Below, in pieces: positions 44,392-47,020 of a stretch of DNA of 47,020 nucleotides; position 1 is the stretch's first letter, and each line of letters opens with the position of its first letter. The notes below the pieces were generated by a model that did no database searches, was not told the DNA's origin, and saw nothing but the letters and a program-made list of their open reading frames with translations. Origin of the DNA: CAYRJA01 sp964424455 (GTDB lineage Bacteria; Bacteroidota; Bacteroidia; Chitinophagales; UBA10324). The DNA lies in the NCBI GenBank assembly GCA_964424455.1, contig CAYRJA010000008.1, positions 1-47,020 on the forward strand. Direction: 5' to 3'. Position numbers and translations under genes: made by a program.

Positions 44392-45559
44392 ACTTCATAT
44401 AGGTATCTAAATCCTTATCACCTCTCCCGGAAAGACAAACTGTAACAACCTCATCTCTTTTGAATTTCATTTTCTCTAAAGCGGCAAGTGCATGAGCGCT
44501 TTCCAGCGCCGGAATAATTCCTTCCTGTTTTGTCAGGAGGAATGCCGCCTGTAACGCTTCTTCATCTGTTACATATTGAAACATTGCTCTTTTCGATTCA
44601 AATAAATGAGCATGAAGCGGACCAATACCCGGATAATCCAACCCGGCAGATAGAGAATACGGTTCCTGAATTTGTCCGTCACTTGTTTGCATCATCAGGG
44701 TCATGCTTCCGTGAATGATGCCTTTCTTGCCGAGCGCAGTAGTAGCAGCAGAATGTCCGCTTTGCAAACCTTTTCCTGCTGCTTCAACCGCAACCAACTT
44801 AACCTTTTCGTTGTCAAGAAAATGATAGAAAGCGCCGGCGGCATTACTTCCACCGCCCACACACGCCATCACATAATCAGGATAATCACGATTGATTTTT
44901 TCTTTCAACTGCCATTTCATTTCTTCACTGATAACAGACTGAAACTTCGCCACCATTTCGGGATACGGGTGCGGACCCACCACTGAGCCGATGAGATAAT
45001 AAGTTTCTTCAGGATTATTTATCCAGTCACGAATCGCTTCGTTGGTGGCATCTTTCAAAGTCATTGTGCCGGATAGAGCGGGAATCACTTCTGCGCCGAG
45101 CATTTTCATGCGAGCCACATTCGGTGCCTGCCGTTCCATATCGGTTTTTCCCATGTACACTACACATTGTAATCCTTTCAGCGCGCATACCGTTGCAGTA
45201 GCCACTCCATGCTGACCGGCTCCGGTTTCCGCAATGATTCTTTTCTTCCCCAATTTTTCAGCGAGCAAAATCTGCCCGATGGTGTTGTTGATTTTGTGTG
45301 CGCCGGTATGATTCAAATCTTCGCGCTTCAGATAAATGTTCGTCTGATATTTTTCAGATAATCTCTTTGCATAGAATAATGGCGAAGGGCGACCGGCATA
45401 ATCGTTCAGCAACTGATGAAACTCCTTCTGAAATTCCGGTGTGTTAATAATGCGTTCATAATTTTCCTGCAACTCCTGAATATTGGAGTGTAACAGTTCG
45501 GGAATAAAAGCGCCTCCGAATTCTCCGTAGTAGCCGTTATTTGTTTTTGTCAGTGTCAT
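44375..45559 (-). CDS. trpB: Tryptophan synthase beta subunit
   Basis: A 394-residue PLP enzyme that joins indole and serine to tryptophan. GYYGEFGGAFIPE, LKREDLNHTGAHKINN (PLP Lys in HK, near residue 87), ETGAGQHGVATA (catalytic Glu), GSVVGPHPYP, CVGGGSNAAG (phosphate cup) and SAGLDYPGIGP are all intact. It is of TrpB1 type with full length. It lies 34 bases after the ORF6N gene and overlaps trpA. Confidence 0.97.
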   Translation of the reverse strand: MTLTKTNNGYYGEFGGAFIPELLHSNIQELQENYERIINTPEFQKEFHQLLNDYAGRPSPLFYAKRLSEKYQTNIYLKREDLNHTGAHKINNTIGQILLAEKLGKKRIIAETGAGQHGVATATVCALKGLQCVVYMGKTDMERQAPNVARMKMLGAEVIPALSGTMTLKDATNEAIRDWINNPEETYYLIGSVVGPHPYPEMVAKFQSVISEEMKWQLKEKINRDYPDYVMACVGGGSNAAGAFYHFLDNEKVKLVAVEAAGKGLQSGHSAATTALGKKGIIHGSMTLMMQTSDGQIQEPYSLSAGLDYPGIGPLHAHLFESKRAMFQYVTDEEALQAAFLLTKQEGIIPALESAHALAALEKMKFKRDEVVTVCLSGRGDKDLDTYMKYAEKK

Positions 45560-45593
45560 TAGTGGTATAATATTCTGAAAATGATTTTATTAA

Positions 45594-46115
45594 TTATTTC
45601 TTAAAGCCAATTCGTTTGCGGTTTTCCCAATCGTCATGAGTCTGCTTTTCCCGAAGCAGCAGTTGGAGCGCTTTGTAAACATCTGCAAAACTTTTGTTAT
45701 ACTTCTTTTCTAACGATGCAATTTTTTCTGCAAGTTCTTTATAGGAAAGTGCAAATTGTTTGAGTGCAATAAACGCCTCCACAATCGCAATGTTCATCTG
45801 AATGGCTTTCTTGCTGTGTAACACACTTGCCAGCATTGTAATACCGTGTTCGGTAAATGCGTAAGGAAGATATTTGCCCCCTCTGTGTTTCCTTGAACTC
45901 ATCACAAATTGTGATGAGTTATTTTTAATAATACTTTGCCATTCTTTATTCGTCAGCCGAAACATAAATCTTTCAGGGAATCTATCCGTGTTTCGTTTAA
46001 CTGCCTGGTTTAAAGTTCGGGTTTCTACATTGTAGAGTTCTGCAAGATCGAAGTCAAACATTACGCTTTGCCCTCTTACTTCAAAAATCTTTTGCTGAAT
46101 GATTTTCAGTTGCAT
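45594..46115 (-). CDS. ORF6N-domain DNA-binding protein inside the trp cluster
   Basis: A 173-residue protein of the phage-derived ORF6N family. The ORF6N domain spans about 7-95: IFEVRGQSVMFDFDLAELYNVETRTLNQAVKRN, FPERFMFRLTNKEW and the hallmark PYAFTEHGITMLASVLHSKKAIQMNIAIVEAF. A helical, charged, coiled-coil-like tail follows (about 118-173). These proteins occur in phages and as single chromosomal genes in Bacteroidota, and are assumed to bind DNA. It lies 8 bases after trpF and 34 before trpB, so it is transcribed with them. A link to tryptophan control is possible but unsupported. Intact, with no sign of decay. Confidence 0.9.
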   Translation of the reverse strand: MQLKIIQQKIFEVRGQSVMFDFDLAELYNVETRTLNQAVKRNTDRFPERFMFRLTNKEWQSIIKNNSSQFVMSSRKHRGGKYLPYAFTEHGITMLASVLHSKKAIQMNIAIVEAFIALKQFALSYKELAEKIASLEKKYNKSFADVYKALQLLLREKQTHDDWENRKRIGFKK

Positions 46116-46123
46116 AGTCAGGA

Positions 46124-46744
46124 TTAAAAAATATTTTTCAGGAATGTACGAATCAGTGTTACATCTTTCAATCCGGGGCTGATTTCAAATTTGCTGTTGA
46201 TGTCAATACCTATAAAATCAGGATGATGGAATGACTTTATTTCTTCCATATACTCAGAAGAAATTCCGCCGCTGAGTAAAAATGGTTTTGCAAACCTTTT
46301 CCCTTCCAGCAATTGCCAATTGAAGCGAATACCAGTTCCGCCCGGCTGTCTCCCTTTCGTGTCGAATAAAAAATAATCTACATGAGGAGTGTAACGCTCT
46401 GTTACAGTAAAATCAAAATATTCATTCACGCGAAATGCTTTGATAACCGAAACACCGGATTGCTGAATCTGTTGGCAAAACTCTGGCGGCTCTTCTCCAT
46501 GCAGTTGAACTGCTTTCAATTGATATTGCTCCACTTTCTTCCTTATTTCATTTACATCTTCATTCACAAACCCACCGACTGTTTTTATTGCAGGCGAAAT
46601 ATTCTTTAGGTCAGCTTTATTCTTTGCATTAAGAAAATATCTCGGAGAGTTTTTGTCAAAAATAAATCCCATCCAATCCGGTTTCAATTCAGCCACCTGA
46701 CTCACATTTTCCTGCTCTCTCATTCCGCAGATTTTTATTTTCAT
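46124..46744 (-). CDS. trpF: Phosphoribosylanthranilate isomerase
   Basis: A 206-residue TIM-barrel isomerase (third step of tryptophan synthesis from anthranilate). It begins MKIKICGMREQENV (catalytic Cys in KICG), has FIFDKNSPRYF, GGFVNEDVNEI, VQLHGEEPPEFC and FLFDTKGRQPGGTGIRFNW (catalytic Asp), and ends with LLSGGISSEYM and IDINSKFE, the phosphate-binding GG and the 'DxNSxxE' block. It appears to be the first gene of its unit here, since a promoter box lies just upstream and no gene is seen beyond; trpE, trpG, trpD and trpC must be elsewhere or past the edge. Confidence 0.95.
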   Translation of the reverse strand: MKIKICGMREQENVSQVAELKPDWMGFIFDKNSPRYFLNAKNKADLKNISPAIKTVGGFVNEDVNEIRKKVEQYQLKAVQLHGEEPPEFCQQIQQSGVSVIKAFRVNEYFDFTVTERYTPHVDYFLFDTKGRQPGGTGIRFNWQLLEGKRFAKPFLLSGGISSEYMEEIKSFHHPDFIGIDINSKFEISPGLKDVTLIRTFLKNIF

Positions 46745-46760
46745 AGTATCACTTCTAATT

Positions 46761-46768
46761 CAAAAATA
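46761..46768 (-). promoter_or_regulatory. -7 promoter box of the trpF unit
   Basis: On the minus strand TATTTTTG fits TAnnTTTG and ends 16 bases before the trpF ATG. A TTTG lies 15 bases further up (46784-46787), slightly close for a -33 element. No leader peptide rich in Trp is visible. Confidence 0.45.
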
Positions 46769-46771
46769 AAT

Positions 46772-46833
46772 CCACGAAGGAAACAAAGAACGCTTTGTAC
46801 CCTTTTGTGAAATACCCCGTGTTCTTTGTGGTT
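46772..46833. repeat. Imperfect inverted repeat upstream of trpF
   Basis: The arms 'ccacgaaggaaacaaagaacg' region (46772-46792) and 'cgtgttctttgtggtt' (46818-46833) are loose reverse complements. They share vocabulary with the inverted repeat at 43517-43583. No gene is present between 46745 and the window end. Confidence 0.35.
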
Positions 46834-46968
46834 AAAAATTTTCGGTAAAGGTAAATAAGTAGCGCCCTGTATTAGAATTCGTACTATAATAAATTCTTCA
46901 AAAACCACTCTCCCTTTCCGCCTTTAATATAGTGGCAACTGCATAGCAACATACACGCAGGATAAATT

Positions 46969-47020
46969 GGGTGTATGAATAATTGCAGTATTCACCACAA
47001 TCGGTAAAGAAATAATGAAT
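46969..47020. mobile_element. Left end of a second copy of the hairpin-rich element, cut by the window edge
   Basis: gggtgtatgaataattgcag (46969-46988) is identical to the reverse complement of the right terminus at 316-335 and differs at one base from the left terminus at 160-179. The sequence after it differs from the first element's interior as far as can be read (32 bases), so only the terminus is shared with certainty. Confidence 0.55.

Overview
The window looks like ordinary chromosome of a member of the Bacteroidota, probably a Chitinophagales/Sphingobacteriia-type lineage at roughly 40% GC. Supporting signs are two secreted proteins with C-terminal type IX secretion (T9SS) sorting domains, a TonB-dependent receptor with an N-terminal carboxypeptidase-like domain, promoters that fit the Bacteroidota -7 consensus TAnnTTTG instead of sigma70 boxes, no obvious Shine-Dalgarno sequences, and a rimP-nusA-infB cluster. 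The lineage is inferred from gene content, not from a marker tree.

Layout. 1-421 is intergenic and holds a small hairpin-rich element with 20-bp terminal inverted repeats; one terminus recurs at the right edge of the window. 422-5305 encodes a large T9SS-exported beta-helix protein. 5379-8081 holds a GNAT-like protein, a fatty acid desaturase, a type II toxin-antitoxin pair and comB. 8144-13999 holds gcvT, nadE, an outer-membrane barrel, a CAU tRNA (best read as tRNA-Ile2) joined to a HAD hydrolase, metF and apaG. 14134-22244 holds polA, pdxH, an M20 amidohydrolase and the sulfate activation genes cysC-cysD-cysN facing a DUF2061 protein. 22504-27901 holds the 2-oxoglutarate dehydrogenase genes sucA-sucB, a Ppx/GppA phosphatase and a DUF2147 protein. 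28489-32962 is an outer-membrane receptor plus secreted esterase pair. 33159-37812 is rimP-nusA-infB. 38053-42324 holds fumC, a Pif1-like helicase and a DedA protein. 42480-46744, on the minus strand, is trpF-ORF6N-trpB-trpA-aroF.

Most genes are housekeeping: amino acid, cofactor, sulfur and TCA metabolism, translation and replication. The accessory parts are the terminal-inverted-repeat element, the toxin-antitoxin cassette, the ORF6N gene inside the trp cluster, and the two T9SS cargo proteins.

Three observations stand out. First, the 7-mer TGTTACA (reverse complement TGTAACA) occurs about 78 times by hand count, in both orientations, in all reading frames and between genes, where about 9 would be expected by chance. 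It behaves like a genome-wide DNA-level signal. Second, the toxin-antitoxin pair sits between the real 3' end of comB and a second, diverged comB 3' end that keeps its own stop codon; four of the five differences over 60 bp are synonymous. This suggests a cassette that arrived with, or by recombination against, a foreign comB allele. Third, a phage-type ORF6N gene lies tightly packed between trpF and trpB.
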